A DNA stretch of 64,000 bases from a candidate division KSB1 bacterium (GCA_034506175.1 JAPDQB010000003.1:122825-186824), one strand, 5' to 3'; numbered from the stretch's first letter, positions 1-9,591 are shown. Notes: generated by a model not told the origin, from the sequence alone. A program made the numbers and translations.

Positions 1-474
1 CGCGATGATGAGCAACGGCAGCAGATAAACAATCACAAACGCAAAATCGAAACGGCCGGCGAGCAAGCTCAACGGACTTTCGACTTGATACTTGGCGAAG
101 AGATTGTCATCGCGCTTCCACAAAGAGATGGAAGTGGCGTAGGGATAAAGATCGGTTTGCCCGATGGAGAAAGCCGCGAGCGGGCCGGGCGGCAATGTCG
201 CCGCGTGCTGGGCGCTTTGCGGAAAGCCCTCCCGCGGATGTTCATCCGCGGATTTTTTGCCGGCGAGAATTTCCTCGACAATGGTTTTCTGCTTGAGCAA
301 GGCCTCTTGCGCTTTGGCAAACTGTTGGCTCACGTCTTCGCGCCAACGCTCGGCGCGCGTTGCGCCGTTGTAAACCGCGTAGCCCACGCAAAGCACGATG
401 AGCAGCGAAGCGAGCCACAACACTTTGTCGACCACAAGCAAGCGACAGTCGTGTTTGAGAATATGTTTGAGCAT
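1..474 (-). CDS. ABC-2 exporter permease, DUF3526-like (partial)
   Basis: The gene runs off the window edge, so only about 158 N-terminal residues are visible. They start MLKHILKHD and show one membrane segment near residues 18-38, a charged extracytoplasmic stretch rich in Ala, Glu and Lys, and the beginning of a second membrane segment at the edge. The ATG at 474 has a GAGGAG ribosome site 7 bases upstream. It is the last visible gene of an operon with a second permease, a DUF5916 protein and an ABC ATPase, which fits a pair of membrane subunits of an ABC-2 type exporter. The family assignment rests on this context and topology. The substrate is unknown. Confidence 0.7.
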   Translation of the reverse strand, partial: MLKHILKHDCRLLVVDKVLWLASLLIVLCVGYAVYNGATRAERWREDVSQQFAKAQEALLKQKTIVEEILAGKKSADEHPREGFPQSAQHAATLPPGPLAAFSIGQTDLYPYATSISLWKRDDNLFAKYQVESPLSLLAGRFDFAFVIVYLLPLLIIA

Positions 475-560
475 GATGGTCTCCTCGGAGTTTAAATGTT
501 TCAATAGCATTTCAACTATAAACATGACACGCCTACGGCGTTGATCGATATATTGCTTTT

Positions 561-1982
561 CTAATCCACCTTCATCTTCCCCACCGCGGCCACGGCGGCG
601 AACGCCGTTGCCGCGCACCACATTCCCAAAATCAGCAGATTGCCGAATTGATGCCTGAACACCAACGCGAAGCTCGGCGGCGAATATTTGAACTGCGGCA
701 CCTTGCTCCACAACGCCGGATCGGCGAGATAATCATAATCCTGATTGCCGGCGTTTTGCGCCATGTCGTCATTCAAGAGCTTGACGATCTTGCGGCGGTG
801 TGCTTCCGCCTGCTCGGCGAAGTGGCGATGCTGATGGAGATCGGTTCCCGCCAGTCCCATCGAAACATGGCGCACCGCGAGCAGCGGCGAAACAGTACTT
901 GCGAGTTGCTGCACGCCGGCTTGCTTTTCATACAACGCCCACAACCGGCTGTAATGTTTGTCGAAGACTTGATTGCCGTATTCCTCGCCTTCTTGCAGCG
1001 CGATGCCGGCAAAATTCACCGGCAGGTCTTTCAGCTCTTTCACGTTGTATTGCGCCAACAATTTGGCTTCAAGCTGTTTGCGGCGCTCGTCTGAGGGATT
1101 GTGACCGTCAATGCCTTCGCGAATATCTTTGGAAATCGCTTCCCAAAACTCGCTCACCACCGGACTCGGATAAAGCCGCTCGGCAAGATCGGAAGCGAGC
1201 CGCGGCGCGAGCAAGCTGCTGATGATCCAAAAGCCGATGAGTGTGAGCAACGCCACGCGCGAGGATTTCACTTTCGCGGAAACGGCAAGACTGAGACCGA
1301 GAATCGCGGCGAAGTACAACAGATAACTTCCGGCCAATGTAATGAAACGCAGCGCCGCTTCGCTGAAACTCTCGCCGGTTTTCAATCCCGCCAACAACAC
1401 CGCGGCGATGAGCGTGGCGGGAATCAAAACGAGCGCGAGCGCCGCAACCACGCCGAGCGCTTTGCCGAAGGCAAGTTTGCGGCCCGGCACGCCGAGGCTC
1501 ACGATCTGGCGCAACGTGCCGCGTTCGCGCTCGCCTGCGAACGATGCAAACGCGAGCAGGATGATGAGCAGCGGCATGAGATATTGCAGCGTCCACGCCA
1601 CGGTCAATTCGCCGAAGCGTTGCAGCGCGGTTTTGTCTTCAATCGGGCGATGGCTCGACAAATTTTGATAATGCGCTTCGAGCCAGATGGCGACGCCGAG
1701 ATATTGGTTGAGGCCGCGATCGACATACGACAGCGCAGTCACCGGCTTGAAGGCATAATGCCCGAAGTGCGCCGCGGAATGCGGATTCTTGTTGCCCTGC
1801 GCTTCCCACGTTTGCTTGTCCATGTTCGCCGCGGCTTCGCGGTCGCTTTTGATTTCCTGCGATTGCTGATAGCCGAGGCTCACGGCGACCAGCAGCATGA
1901 GCAGCAACACGCCGGCGATCCAGCGGAAGCGGCCGTCGCGGATGATCTCGGTGAATTCTTTTTTGGCGATGGTTTTGGTCAT
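561..1982 (-). CDS. ABC-2 exporter permease with DUF3526 domain
   Basis: A 473-residue inner-membrane protein. There is an N-terminal membrane helix (about 20-38), then a large external domain containing the HSAAHFGHYAFKP and LEAHYQN motifs typical of DUF3526 permeases, a cluster of helices around ERERGTLRQIVSLGVPGRKLAFGK, and a final helix near the C-terminus. The ATG at 1982 is preferred over the longer frame opening at 2036 because AAGGAG lies 6 bases upstream and the extra 18 residues look non-coding. It follows the DUF5916 gene closely and precedes a second permease. With the ATPase it should form an ABC-2 exporter. The substrate cannot be inferred. Confidence 0.88.
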   Translation of the reverse strand: MTKTIAKKEFTEIIRDGRFRWIAGVLLLMLLVAVSLGYQQSQEIKSDREAAANMDKQTWEAQGNKNPHSAAHFGHYAFKPVTALSYVDRGLNQYLGVAIWLEAHYQNLSSHRPIEDKTALQRFGELTVAWTLQYLMPLLIILLAFASFAGERERGTLRQIVSLGVPGRKLAFGKALGVVAALALVLIPATLIAAVLLAGLKTGESFSEAALRFITLAGSYLLYFAAILGLSLAVSAKVKSSRVALLTLIGFWIISSLLAPRLASDLAERLYPSPVVSEFWEAISKDIREGIDGHNPSDERRKQLEAKLLAQYNVKELKDLPVNFAGIALQEGEEYGNQVFDKHYSRLWALYEKQAGVQQLASTVSPLLAVRHVSMGLAGTDLHQHRHFAEQAEAHRRKIVKLLNDDMAQNAGNQDYDYLADPALWSKVPQFKYSPPSFALVFRHQFGNLLILGMWCAATAFAAVAAVGKMKVD

Positions 1983-2032
1983 GATTTCTCCTTTTGATTT
2001 TCGTGTGACGTGATACGTGTAACGTCGTTCGC

Positions 2033-4222
2033 TCAAAACTGCCGCATCCAGCTCACCTTCGTAATCAAAGATTGATTGCGCTCGCCGCTTTCGCGGAAAT
2101 CATTTTGATTGAATACGAGATGCATGAACGACAGCGGCGCGAACTCCCATGAAAAACGCAGGTTCCAGCCCGACAGGGCGTTGAGCGAGTTGTATTGATA
2201 AAAGGCGAAGGTCTGCAGCCGCGGATTGAGCGCCAGCAGCAGCATCGGCCCGAGCAAATGCGTTGTGCGGTTTTCCCGGCGTGCGCCCAATGCGCGCGCC
2301 TGATTCACTTCATACTGCCACGACAGAACCACATGCGGCGAGGGCGAGATTTTCGCAGAGGCCGATAGCGTGTTCAACCTGCCGTCGAAATAATCGCCAA
2401 CCGTGCCGGCGAGGCTGAGAGCGAAACGCCGCGATTGATCGGAATCAAAAGCCAGCGTGTAACGCACGAAGCTGTAATTCCCCGGCGCCAGCGCAACGCC
2501 GAACGGCCGGAACGATTGCGCGTCCTGCGCTTCGAGATTTTGCCAGTTGGGTGTAATGCGGAATTGCATCTCCGCGCCGTCGTGCAATTGTGTGGTCACG
2601 GGTCGCAGCGTGACATAGCCCTCTTGAAAGCGCCGGTCCGAAGCGCGATGATACAGAAACGTGGTGAAGCCGGGACGAAAGCGTCGCACGAAGGATGGCT
2701 TCCACTGCGGCCGCCAATCCAGCGTCACAGCCGGGCTGGTGATGATCAAATCCTGCCGCCGCACAAAGCCCGCGGTCGCTTCATAGTTTTTTGAAATGAG
2801 CGATTGAATGTGGCCGATGTAGCCCCAATTGGTCGCGTGATAAAGCCAGGCGTATGCCGCATACCCATCGCCGGGCGCGCCCTGCGTCCACGAGCGCGAA
2901 AGCATGGTGTAGGCATTGAAGGTGCGGGCGAGCCGAAAAAAGCCGTCGACAGAGGCGGTGAAATTATCGACTGCGGCGCTTGCTCCCAGCGCTTCGTCAT
3001 GCCGCGCGGTGAGCAGGCCGCCGATACGATTTTGGCTGCCGAGGTTTTGCACATATCTGCCGATGGCAAACGTGCCGGCCGGGTTGTTGACGTTGCCGCG
3101 CTGGCGCATGAGCAAAGCGCCGGCGCTGCGTTGCGCGCTGCGTGAAGTCAGGCGCAAGCCGGCATCGATGGGAATGGGCTGGCCGAAGCGATCCAAGCCG
3201 AGGCGGCGGCTGAAATAGGGTGTGGCCGCATAAAAACCGTTGCCCACGTCGAAGAGGCTGGCATTCTCCAAAAAGAACTGCCGCTTTTCCGGAAAGAAAA
3301 CCGAGAAGCGCGAAAGATTGATCACCTGGCGATCGGCATCGGCCTCGGCAAAATCGGTGTTGAGGGTGACGTCGAGCGCCGTGTTCGAAGACAGCCCCCA
3401 CTTCAAATCACCGCCAAGCTCCGCTTCCGCATTTCGAGCCGAGTTGTTTGCGCGATTGGAGCGCATCGCCAAATAGGGCCGGGCGCGCAGGTTGCGCGCC
3501 GGAGGCGGCGGCACCATGCCCTGCAACAAACCGGCATAATCCATGCGATACGGCGAATAAACGCGCGGCCAGGGCGACCAGCCGGTGATCTCGTTTTTGC
3601 GCCGGATGGTGCGCACAAAGTTGACGCCCCATTCGGCGCTCGAATTTTTCGAATAACGCAGCGTCTGCCACGGAATCGCCATCTCGCACACCCAGCCGCT
3701 GTCGGTGATCGTGGTGCGCACCTTCCAGAGATCGTCCCAATCCACGTTGTAAACTTGGCCGTCGATCACTTGCAAATCCCGCTGCACCCCGAAGGGATTG
3801 GCTTGAAAAACGAGACCGTTGCGCCGGTCGCGAAAGGGATCGAAGATCACGCCGAAGACGTCGTTTTGGTTGTAATCGAAATCGCGGCGGAGATCGGGCA
3901 CGCGCACACCGCTTTTCGCCAAAGAATCACGGCAGAACGCGCCGAGGTAGAGATAAACCTTGTCGAACAGCAGCCGCACTTGCGTGCCGAAAGAAGGAGC
4001 CGCAGCTTGCAGCGGCTCAATTTGTTTGAAATCATCGACCGGCATTGCAAGCCGCCAGGCAGGCTCGTCGAGCCTGCCATCAATAATGATTCTCTCATTC
4101 ACCGCCACCGCCTGCGCCACCGGCGGATTTGCCGGCGGCGCAAAGTTGCCGTTGTGCTGGCTGAAAAGATTGCTTTGAATGAGAAGCATCAAAATGAATG
4201 AATGCACTAGCGAAGCTTTCAT
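2033..4222 (-). CDS. DUF5916 outer-membrane protein with CBM9-like N-terminal domain
   Basis: 729 residues: an N-terminal signal peptide, then a carbohydrate-binding-family-9-like domain (about 40-240) with the characteristic DGRLDEPAWRLA opening and a FGVIFDPFRDRRNGLVFQ-type core, then a long C-terminal part of alternating aromatic strands ending in Phe, as in outer-membrane barrels. This domain order is the usual one for DUF5916 proteins of the FCB group, whose function is not established. It sits between the exporter ATPase and permeases in one operon, so it may provide the outer-membrane part of the same transport process. That is an inference from context only. Confidence 0.82.
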   Translation of the reverse strand: MKASLVHSFILMLLIQSNLFSQHNGNFAPPANPPVAQAVAVNERIIIDGRLDEPAWRLAMPVDDFKQIEPLQAAAPSFGTQVRLLFDKVYLYLGAFCRDSLAKSGVRVPDLRRDFDYNQNDVFGVIFDPFRDRRNGLVFQANPFGVQRDLQVIDGQVYNVDWDDLWKVRTTITDSGWVCEMAIPWQTLRYSKNSSAEWGVNFVRTIRRKNEITGWSPWPRVYSPYRMDYAGLLQGMVPPPPARNLRARPYLAMRSNRANNSARNAEAELGGDLKWGLSSNTALDVTLNTDFAEADADRQVINLSRFSVFFPEKRQFFLENASLFDVGNGFYAATPYFSRRLGLDRFGQPIPIDAGLRLTSRSAQRSAGALLMRQRGNVNNPAGTFAIGRYVQNLGSQNRIGGLLTARHDEALGASAAVDNFTASVDGFFRLARTFNAYTMLSRSWTQGAPGDGYAAYAWLYHATNWGYIGHIQSLISKNYEATAGFVRRQDLIITSPAVTLDWRPQWKPSFVRRFRPGFTTFLYHRASDRRFQEGYVTLRPVTTQLHDGAEMQFRITPNWQNLEAQDAQSFRPFGVALAPGNYSFVRYTLAFDSDQSRRFALSLAGTVGDYFDGRLNTLSASAKISPSPHVVLSWQYEVNQARALGARRENRTTHLLGPMLLLALNPRLQTFAFYQYNSLNALSGWNLRFSWEFAPLSFMHLVFNQNDFRESGERNQSLITKVSWMRQF

Positions 4223-4376
4223 GTTGCCTCACGAATATGTTTTATGCGATTAAATCTGTTTGGCTTAAAAGAAAAATTTCACACAGCGCCAAAGGATCGC
4301 CAAGAGCTTCTTTGCGTGATCTCTGCGGCTTTGCGTGCGCTTTTCTTTTTTGTCACTTGCCACTTGCCCCCCGTGC

Positions 4377-5081
4377 TCATTCCCGCATGTGCTCCAAATA
4401 AATTTTCTCCAAATCCGCGTGCGAGATTTCCTCCGTACCCATCTCGGCAACGAGACGGCCGTGTTTCATGATGCCCACGCGCGTGCCGGTGTCTTTGGCG
4501 CGGAAGAGATCGTGCGTGGCCATCAAAACGGCCACACCGTTGCCGCTCAGTCGTTTGAGCAATTCGGAAAACTCGCTGCTCGCTTTGGGATCGAGGCCGG
4601 AAGTCGGCTCATCGAGCAGAAGGGCCTCGGCTTTTTTCGCGAGTGCAATGGCGATGCCGACTTTTTGCCGCATGCCTTTGGAATAAGTTGAGACTCGTTT
4701 GTCGCCGGCATCCGAGGGCAAACCAACTTGTCCGAAAAAATTGCGCAGCTCCCGCCGCGAGTAATGATCATGCCCTGCCAGCGCGCTGAAGTATTCCAAA
4801 TTCTCCAGGCCAGTGAGATTTTTGTAGAGCATCACCTGCTCGGGGATGTAGGCGACGTGCTTTTTGGTTTCGAGCGGATGCCGCATCACGTCGAGATTTT
4901 TGATTTTTGCCGTGCCGGCATCCGGCGTGATGAAATTGAGAAAGAGATTGATCGTCGTGGTCTTGCCCGCGCCGTTGGCGCCGAGCAGGCAAAACACTTC
5001 ACCGGCCTCGATTTTCAAATTGAGATCATCGAGCGCGGTCGTGCCGTTGTAGCGTTTGGTGAGATTGATGGCTTCGAGCAT
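4377..5081 (-). CDS. ABC transporter ATP-binding protein
   Basis: A 234-residue nucleotide-binding subunit. Visible motifs in order: Walker A GANGAGKTT (about 37-45), Q-loop region YIPEQVMLYKNLTG, signature YSKGMRQKVGIA, Walker B LLLDEPTSGLD, and the switch His in MATHDLFRAKD. The start at 5081 is chosen because GAGGAG precedes it and MLEAINLTKRY is the standard beginning of the domain; an upstream frame opening at 5168 adds unrelated residues. It heads the operon that continues with the DUF5916 protein and two permeases, and is expected to energise ABC-2 type export at the cytoplasmic face. Confidence 0.95.
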   Translation of the reverse strand: MLEAINLTKRYNGTTALDDLNLKIEAGEVFCLLGANGAGKTTTINLFLNFITPDAGTAKIKNLDVMRHPLETKKHVAYIPEQVMLYKNLTGLENLEYFSALAGHDHYSRRELRNFFGQVGLPSDAGDKRVSTYSKGMRQKVGIAIALAKKAEALLLDEPTSGLDPKASSEFSELLKRLSGNGVAVLMATHDLFRAKDTGTRVGIMKHGRLVAEMGTEEISHADLEKIYLEHMRE

Positions 5082-5388
5082 GAGTTTTCTCCTCAAATCG
5101 AGTTGGGGGCGCCTCGCCATCAGGCTGTCTTTGAAACCGAAAGCAAGATGCGCCAGCGTGAAAAACAACGGGGGTTCCGGCAGATTCTTTCAACATATCG
5201 CCGCGCATTTATTGGGCATCCTCGCCGCAATGAAAAGCGCGTGCGCATCTACACGCGGTTAAACCTGCCGGAACCTTTGTCAGGAGTTATGGTGGATTTT
5301 TATTTGGAAAGATGTGAGCGACTCGGAATTGGCCAGGGAATTTTTCTAAATATGAAAAACCGCCATGATCAAATTCGATTTCGCTTTT

Positions 5389-5694
5389 TTATGCAAGAGG
5401 AGGCGCACGAGGGGAAAGCGAAAAATCAAACGATGCGGAAAGCGGTGCCGCCTCGGTGCCGAGCGCGAGAATAAAAGCGGGAAAGATGATGCGCGTTGGT
5501 TGCGACACCGGTTTATCGTCGCTGTTAAAATTAGCCTGCGCCCAACACAGATGGCAAGACACGGAAGATGTTGCCGTCGTCGAATCAATGAACGACAGCG
5601 CCATTGCCTCTCGTGGCAAATGTGCATGAATGCTCGCGAGCCCCAGCGCGAGAATCAGAGCGCAAAGAAGTATGACGGCAATTTTCTTTATCAT
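5389..5694 (-). CDS. Small secreted or membrane protein with CxxC, DUF2946-like
   Basis: 101 residues: a hydrophobic N-terminal segment (about 4-22), a CHLCWAQ motif near residue 48, a second hydrophobic stretch, and the C-terminal ending RAPPLA. The same plan, with HNCFICQ and the ending RGPPAFLA, is seen in the 114-residue protein at 9733-10077, so the two look like distant paralogues at either end of one metal-receptor operon. DUF2946-type proteins have this size, Cys motif and RxPP tail and often accompany TonB receptors. A metal-binding role is inferred. It is the last gene of the operon, 36 bases after the MerC-like gene. Confidence 0.6.
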   Translation of the reverse strand: MIKKIAVILLCALILALGLASIHAHLPREAMALSFIDSTTATSSVSCHLCWAQANFNSDDKPVSQPTRIIFPAFILALGTEAAPLSASFDFSLSPRAPPLA

Positions 5695-5730
5695 GGCAAA
5701 AAGCCAAACGGTTTTGTTTGCATTCGAGCC

Positions 5731-6153
5731 TTATTCAGGATGACATGGTTGGCACAGCCGGCACAAGCGCCAATTCATGAGATGCGAGAGCGCGATGGTA
5801 AGTGCGCCGGTCGGCGTCGCCCACGCTTCGAAATTTTCCGGCAACGCCAAATGCCCCGCGAGAATGACGGCAAAACCCGCTGTCAGCAAAAGCAGCGCAT
5901 GTAATCGGTGATGATGCCTGAAATAACCATGCGCCAATGCCGTCGCGCCGATGATCAAACTCACAACAATCATCGCGGCCTCGATGGCCGGATGCGCCAA
6001 AAATCTCAACCTCACCAATGGCAACGCTGTCAACAGCAACGGCGTTAGCGTGCAATGAATGGCGCAAAGCGTCGAAGCAGAGAAGCCGATGGCATCGAGG
6101 TTAAAGGCGCGTGAACGCGAAGATGGAATCAATGCGTTTATGTGTGTTGTCAT
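5731..6153 (-). CDS. MerC-domain membrane protein
   Basis: About 140 residues with four predicted membrane helices. The first carries the motif ASTLCAIHCTLTPLL, the paired Cys/His signature of MerC-type transporters, and a second Cys pair (CRLCQPC) closes the protein. The frame is open back to a GTG at 6213, but the ATG at 6153 places the first helix where MerC proteins usually have it. No clear ribosome site distinguishes the two. MerC proteins were first described in mercury resistance. In the FCB group they commonly neighbour metal-type TonB receptors, as here, so general soft-metal transport is the more cautious reading. Confidence 0.75.
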   Translation of the reverse strand: MTTHINALIPSSRSRAFNLDAIGFSASTLCAIHCTLTPLLLTALPLVRLRFLAHPAIEAAMIVVSLIIGATALAHGYFRHHHRLHALLLLTAGFAVILAGHLALPENFEAWATPTGALTIALSHLMNWRLCRLCQPCHPE

Positions 6154-6245
6154 GAAGCGTTTGCAACGTTTGCGAAGGCCGGCCGGCGCCTGGCGATTTT
6201 CTGGTTTCGTCACCTCACGCCGCGCCAGCCGGACTTCGCTCTGCG

Positions 6246-6845
6246 CTAGTTTGTAATGTTCACCGGAAAATCAATGTCAACGTCGCTTTCGTCACTGCGC
6301 GTCGTACCATTCTTTTTGGAGGCCGGCTGGTAATGGCTGAGCACAACGTTGAGCTTGCCGGAAGCCGCGGCGCCGGCAGTAACCGCAAGGTTGTATTCCA
6401 AGCCGAGCGGCAAATTTCTGCTGTCCCGGTCAGTGATGGTCACGGTGACACGGCCGACAATCCCATCCTTGGGCGTGTAAAAAAATTGATGGGCATCGGC
6501 TTCCCGCTTGATTTCGGCAGCAATGTCCTCTGCCGGATTTTTCGTTTCGTCCAGCAGCTTGATGGTGCCCTTATAATTTTTTCCGGCTTTCAGCGTCAGC
6601 GTGCCGATGGTCGGCGCCGTGCCGCCGGGACCGTCCGGATCTTTGAAATTCACCGACACGATGGTGGCAGTGGGGTTGCCCGCCGCGTCCAACTCGGTCA
6701 AATTCAACGTCACGGAAGTGATCAGCTCCTGCTCATTGTCCTCGCCGGGATCAGCAGGGTTGTCCTTGCATCCGGAGACCGCCAACAACGCGAAAGCGGC
6801 GACGACGAGAATCCAGTACGGCAATTTTTTAAGAAAGGGGTTCAT
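6246..6845 (-). CDS. Lipoprotein linked to metal-type TonB receptor
   Basis: 199 residues with a lipoprotein signal ending AVSGC (Cys about 26). The mature part carries the pattern ELITSVTLNLTE, then FKDPDGPGG, YKGTIKLLDETKNPAEDI, DAHQFFYT and LSHYQP. This matches the small secreted proteins usually annotated as type 1 periplasmic-binding-fold superfamily that lie directly downstream of metal-type TonB receptors in Bacteroidetes-like genomes. His residues in DAHQF and LSHYQ could bind metal, but this is inference. It lies between the receptor and the MerC-like gene in one operon. Confidence 0.78.
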   Translation of the reverse strand: MNPFLKKLPYWILVVAAFALLAVSGCKDNPADPGEDNEQELITSVTLNLTELDAAGNPTATIVSVNFKDPDGPGGTAPTIGTLTLKAGKNYKGTIKLLDETKNPAEDIAAEIKREADAHQFFYTPKDGIVGRVTVTITDRDSRNLPLGLEYNLAVTAGAAASGKLNVVLSHYQPASKKNGTTRSDESDVDIDFPVNITN

Positions 6846-6870
6846 GGGTATTGCTCCTTGGTTAAGTGGC

Positions 6871-6936
6871 GTGACAAACTTCAGTTTGTCACTGCTGTTG
6901 GTTTAATTATACTGGTGACAAATCAAAGTTTGTCAC
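6871..6936. repeat. Pair of GTGACAAAC-type hairpins
   Basis: Two hairpins 22 bases apart share the same arms. The first (6871-6892) pairs GTGACAAAC with GTTTGTCAC around TTCA. The second (6915-6936) pairs GTGACAAA with TTTGTCAC and contains the stop codon of the TonB receptor. They lie between the receptor and its downstream lipoprotein gene. They may be repetitive extragenic palindromes, and may stabilise or attenuate the message. Confidence 0.75.
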
Positions 6937-9296
6937 TCCGAGGTTCCGAACGGCATTTGCAAGCGCAGCACGACGTTGCGGCCGGGGTCGTCGGTGAAAT
7001 AACGAAAACGGCTCAAATAGTCGCGATACGTTTGGTTGGCGATATTTTGCGCGCTGAGATTGAAACGCAACGGTTGGCCGCCGAATTGAAACTCCGTGCC
7101 GAGGTTGATGTCGAGCAGCGAATAGCCGGGCGGCGGATCGGCATAATCGACGTTTTGCGGAAATCGCGTTTGCCGTTTCACCAGCGTCGCGTTCAGCTCG
7201 AAAAACGAGCTGGCAAACCGGCCCCAATCCGGCAGATGCCAATGCATCGTCAAGCGCAGGCGATCGGCGGGCATTTGAAACAGGGGCTCGTGCGTTTCGA
7301 GATTATCACCGCGCACCACGGCAACCGCGGCACCCAATTGCAGCAGCTCGGAAAGTTGATATTCCACCGCGCCGTCGAAACCGCGCAAGCGCGCCCCGGC
7401 CTGTTGATAGCGAAATGTCGGAAACGCGCCACGCACGGTCAGCGTCGGCTCGGGATCGGGGAAGAGAAAAATGAAATTGTGCATGTGATTGTGATAGACG
7501 CTGATTTCGGCGCGGCCGCGGGCGCTCAAATGCCGCAGCGTAAGGTCGAGGCTGGTGCTGCGCTCGCTTTGCAAATTCAAATCGCCGATTTCGAACTGCG
7601 CGGTGCCGTGATGTACGCCGTTGCTGTAAAGCTCGTTGAGACTCGGCGGCCGCCACGCGGAACCGAGATTGGCGCCAATTGACCACGACGGCGCGAACTG
7701 GTAAATCAACCCCACCACGCCGGTGACGTTGCTGTAATCGTGAATGCGCTCGACAACATTGTCGTCGATTCGGCGAAACGTTTTGAACCAGCGATAATCA
7801 TAGCGCCCGCCGAGATCGACCGTCCACGCGCCGCTCACCCAGCTTTCGATCATAAAAACCCCGCCGCTATAGGCGCGAAAATTGGGGATGAGCAAACTGC
7901 GGCTGGCCGCCAGCACATTGCCTTGCCGCATGCCGCTCACCCCGACTTTGCCGAAGAAATTCCCGACCGGCTGATGCTGAAACGTCACGTCCGCGGTGTG
8001 GGTCGTGAGCGTCAAATCAAAACTCGGAAAACTCGGCGGCTTGGAAGAGAACGGCGCGTGCGCATCAAACTCCTGCCGGTGATTTTGCTGCCAGCCATAT
8101 AACATTTCGAGACGGCCGAGGTTCGCCAGCTCGAAGCGTGATTTGAGCGACAACAGATTGTGCCTGATGTTTTGTTTGGGCGCATTGATGTCGTAACTAA
8201 AGCTGCTGATGGTCGAGGGCCGGCCGCGTGCGATGGCGCGCAAGAGGTCCGTGACGTTGCCGAGGTGCGAGCCGCGAAAAATTCCCAGCGTCGTGCCGAA
8301 ATGGCTGAAGTGCATTTCGAGGCTGCGGCGCCCGGCGTTGTATCCGATTGCCGCCGCCCAATCGCGCTCGTCAAAGCCGGAATTGAGAACGTGATAGGCC
8401 GGGGTTTTCGCGTCACCGGCGCGGCGGAGACTGCCTTGGGCGCGCCAGCCGAAGCCGGGCCATTTGGCCAAGCCACCTTCGAGCAAAAGCGAGGCGGCGC
8501 CCTGCAGATTATTTGAAAACGCATTCAGCGTCAGCTCACCGCCGATGCCGCCGCTTTTCCGCAGATCGCGCGGCTCGAGGCGAATGACGCCGCCGATGGC
8601 GCCGGCGCCGTATTGCACGCCGGCGGCGCCTTTGAGAACTTCGATGCGCGCCGGCGAAAACGGATCGATCTCCGGCGCATGCTCCCCGCCCCATTGCTGG
8701 CCTTCCTGCGGCACACCGGCGTTGAGCACCAACACGCGCTGCGAATGCAAGCCGCGAATCACGGGCTTGGCGATGGCCGGTCCGGTTTGCAGAACCGTGA
8801 CGCCGGGAATATCTTTCAGCGTCTCGCCCAAAGTTTGGCCGCGATGCTTTTGCAGCTCGGCTTCGCTCAACACCTGGCGGGCCTGGCTGGATTCGGTCAA
8901 ATTAATTTTATTTTTTTCAGCGCTGATGCTGATGCCTTGCAGCTCGATGGGATTTGATTTTAAATAAAAATCCTGTTTCAAATTCATAGTGGAGATGATG
9001 ACGGTTTTGCGCATCTCTTCGTAGCCGAGCAAGCGGCAGACCAGCGTGTAACGCCCTGCCGCGAGGCCATCGATGCTGAACGCGCCATTCTCATCAGTAG
9101 CGGCGCCGCGCTTCAGCTCCAGCACGAAAACGTTGGCGCCGGGCAGCGGCTGTTTGCTCTCTTTGTCGAAAACAGCGCCGTAGAGCCGCGCGGTTTTGCC
9201 GCTGTTTTCATCAGCGCTTGAAAAAACCGGCGCGGCAAAAAGGGCGGCGAGCAGGATGAAGATGGTTGCCAGAATTTTTCCGGAGAATTGTTTCAT
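6933..9296 (-). CDS. TonB-dependent receptor, probably for a metal
   Basis: 787 residues from the ATG at 9296 (GGTGAT upstream, clear signal peptide MKQFSGKILATIF). In order: signal peptide, carboxypeptidase-regulatory-like domain with GAVFDKESKQPLPGANV, plug domain with GQTLGETLKDIPGVTVLQTG and GQQWGGEHAPEIDPFSPARIEVLKG (split here: GQQWGGEHAPE, then IDPFSPARIEVLKG), and a 22-strand-type barrel. The GGEHAPEIDP element is typical of ZnuD-like zinc/copper receptors. It imports its ligand across the outer membrane using TonB energy. The downstream lipoprotein, MerC-like and Cys-rich small proteins support a metal substrate. Which metal cannot be told from sequence. Confidence 0.9.
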   Translation of the reverse strand: MKQFSGKILATIFILLAALFAAPVFSSADENSGKTARLYGAVFDKESKQPLPGANVFVLELKRGAATDENGAFSIDGLAAGRYTLVCRLLGYEEMRKTVIISTMNLKQDFYLKSNPIELQGISISAEKNKINLTESSQARQVLSEAELQKHRGQTLGETLKDIPGVTVLQTGPAIAKPVIRGLHSQRVLVLNAGVPQEGQQWGGEHAPEIDPFSPARIEVLKGAAGVQYGAGAIGGVIRLEPRDLRKSGGIGGELTLNAFSNNLQGAASLLLEGGLAKWPGFGWRAQGSLRRAGDAKTPAYHVLNSGFDERDWAAAIGYNAGRRSLEMHFSHFGTTLGIFRGSHLGNVTDLLRAIARGRPSTISSFSYDINAPKQNIRHNLLSLKSRFELANLGRLEMLYGWQQNHRQEFDAHAPFSSKPPSFPSFDLTLTTHTADVTFQHQPVGNFFGKVGVSGMRQGNVLAASRSLLIPNFRAYSGGVFMIESWVSGAWTVDLGGRYDYRWFKTFRRIDDNVVERIHDYSNVTGVVGLIYQFAPSWSIGANLGSAWRPPSLNELYSNGVHHGTAQFEIGDLNLQSERSTSLDLTLRHLSARGRAEISVYHNHMHNFIFLFPDPEPTLTVRGAFPTFRYQQAGARLRGFDGAVEYQLSELLQLGAAVAVVRGDNLETHEPLFQMPADRLRLTMHWHLPDWGRFASSFFELNATLVKRQTRFPQNVDYADPPPGYSLLDINLGTEFQFGGQPLRFNLSAQNIANQTYRDYLSRFRYFTDDPGRNVVLRLQMPFGTSE

Positions 9297-9467
9297 AAAA
9301 TCACCGTCGTTTACTGCGTTGAGTTGAATTAACACCACCAGATAAAGGCGGCCAAAGGATTTGCAGGTTGGCCGGCAAAAAATGATGGATGGCATCGAGA
9401 GATTCTTGACGCGTGGTTGGGGCAAGACTGCCATTCCGTTCGACACCCGATAATGATGAAAATAAAC

Positions 9468-9536
9468 GTTTGTCGTGTCGCCTTCAGGCGTTCAACTTTT
9501 GTCGGCAGTCCGACGCCTAAAGGCGAAACCACAAAC
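9468..9536. repeat. REP-like module with three hairpins
   Basis: Outer arms GTTTGT (9468-9473) and ACAAAC (9531-9536) enclose three small hairpins: CGCC-TTCA-GGCG at 9479-9490, GTCGG-CAGT-CCGAC at 9501-9514, and CGCC-TAAA-GGCG at 9514-9525. It lies upstream of the TonB receptor and 55 bases from a second module of the same design. This is the layout of REP/BIME elements mobilised by REP-associated tyrosine transposases. No such transposase is in the window. Confidence 0.7.
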
Positions 9537-9591
9537 TTATTTTCAGAGGAATGTCCATGTCTGTTTGGACACCCATCATGATGAAAATGGG

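Noticed and set aside
1101..1997. 298-residue plus-strand open frame
   Set aside because: It is antisense to the ABC permease and rich in Arg/Glu/His; no motif.
6333..7682. 449-residue plus-strand open frame
   Set aside because: It is antisense to the lipoprotein and TonB receptor genes and shows no family motif.
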